NCBI RefSeq assembly: GCF_030711405.1
Contig: NZ_JAULSI010000009.1
Coordinates: 11,588 to 75,587 of the forward strand
Source: Massilia brevitalea
Lineage (GTDB): Bacteria > Pseudomonadota > Gammaproteobacteria > Burkholderiales > Burkholderiaceae_D
Reading direction: 5' to 3'
DNA: 64,000 nucleotides
Under the pieces are notes generated by a model. The model had not been told where the DNA came from and did no database searches. It saw only the letters and a list, made by a program, of their open reading frames with translations. Of the stretch, positions 63,696 to 64,000 are shown piece by piece. Numbering within the stretch: the first letter of the stretch is position 1; the number at the start of each line of letters is the position of its first letter. A program made the translations under genes and the position numbers.

Positions 63696-64000
63696 ATGCA
63701 TATCATGGAAGGCTTTTTGCCGCCGGCGCATGCGCTCGGCTGGGCAGCCGCTTCCCTGCCTTTCCTGGCCTTTGGCCTGCACAGCGTCAAGCGCAGCCTG
63801 CAGGCGCACCCCGAGCGGCGCATGCTGCTGGGTGTGGCCGCCGCCTTTGCCTTTCTCTTGTCCGCATTAAAACTGCCGTCGGTGACGGGCAGCTGCTCGC
63901 ACCCCACCGGTGTCGGCTTCGGCGCCTTGCTGTTCGGTCCTGCCGCGATGGTGCCGGTCGGCTTCGTGGTGCTGCTGTTCCAGGCGCTGTTGCTGGCCCA
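63696..64000 (+). CDS. cbiM: Energy-coupling factor cobalt transporter permease CbiM (partial)
   Basis: The frame is open to the window end; 101 residues are visible. It starts MHIMEGFLPP, the CbiM/NikM signature in which the N-terminal Met-His binds the metal ion, and continues with LSALKLPSVTGSCSHPTG and LFQALLLA, both diagnostic. At least three membrane helices are seen. The ATG at 63696 has GGGAGG six nt upstream. It is the first gene after a B12 riboswitch and probably begins a cbiMNQO-type cobalt uptake operon. Confidence 0.95.
   Translation, partial: MHIMEGFLPPAHALGWAAASLPFLAFGLHSVKRSLQAHPERRMLLGVAAAFAFLLSALKLPSVTGSCSHPTGVGFGALLFGPAAMVPVGFVVLLFQALLLA

Overview
The window is GC-rich DNA from a betaproteobacterium. 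The gene families (tatABC, hemE next to priA, DUF4404 and VF530 proteins, GTP-type PEP carboxykinase, extracellular PHB depolymerase, CbiM under a B12 riboswitch) fit Burkholderiales, most likely an Oxalobacteraceae soil or water bacterium of the Massilia/Telluria type. The genus is an inference from gene content only.

Layout. 0-4.7 kb: a short repeat array, the tatABC twin-arginine translocase operon, an orphan antitoxin-like gene, and a MerR regulator overlapping an MFS exporter. 4.7-6.8 kb: two related secreted proteins of unknown function and a DUF2167 protein. 6.9-12 kb: a minus-strand operon of a Tat-signal flavin amine oxidase, a c-type cytochrome, an exported RidA-like imine deaminase and a TonB-dependent receptor. 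12.4-13.1 kb: the N-terminal part of a Tn7-like TnsB transposase. 13.2-23.5 kb: extracellular PHB depolymerase, a DUF885 metallohydrolase, and an S9 peptidase overlapping a SNF2 helicase. 23.7-27.4 kb: hemE, an AT-rich non-coding region with a cluster of DnaA boxes (candidate replication origin), and priA. 27.5-40.9 kb: lpd-like oxidoreductase, a REP-associated tyrosine transposase (RAYT), SRPBCC protein, rep helicase, slyX, two tandem M3 peptidases, VF530 and DUF4404 proteins, and a YgiQ radical-SAM protein. 41-51 kb: diguanylate cyclase, tRNA-Asp and tRNA-Val, glycerate 2-kinase, a second TonB receptor, a subtilase, LexA-controlled dinB, and rdgC. 51.5-64 kb: catalase, a small asparaginase-domain protein, an uncharacterised protein, a 2-hydroxyacid dehydrogenase, pckG, a P-loop kinase-like gene, DUF2214, uvrA, ssb, and a cobalamin riboswitch followed by cbiM, which runs off the end.

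The most striking structural theme is a set of about 25 palindromic REP units in intergenic space, mostly arranged as inverted pairs. There are two sequence types. One type brackets the RAYT gene, so the window holds a REPIN/RAYT system together with its likely mobiliser. One REP has become the 3' coding end of the hydroxyacid dehydrogenase, and another sits at the stop codon of the P-loop gene.

Gene direction also changes around 25 kb. Most genes to the left are on the minus strand and most to the right are on the plus strand. Together with the DnaA-box cluster between hemE and priA, this is what a bidirectional replication origin would look like. The Tat translocase at the left end is the expected exporter for the amine oxidase encoded 9 kb away. 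Several DNA-maintenance genes lie here (priA, rep, dinB, rdgC, uvrA, ssb), with one clear and one weaker LexA-type site.
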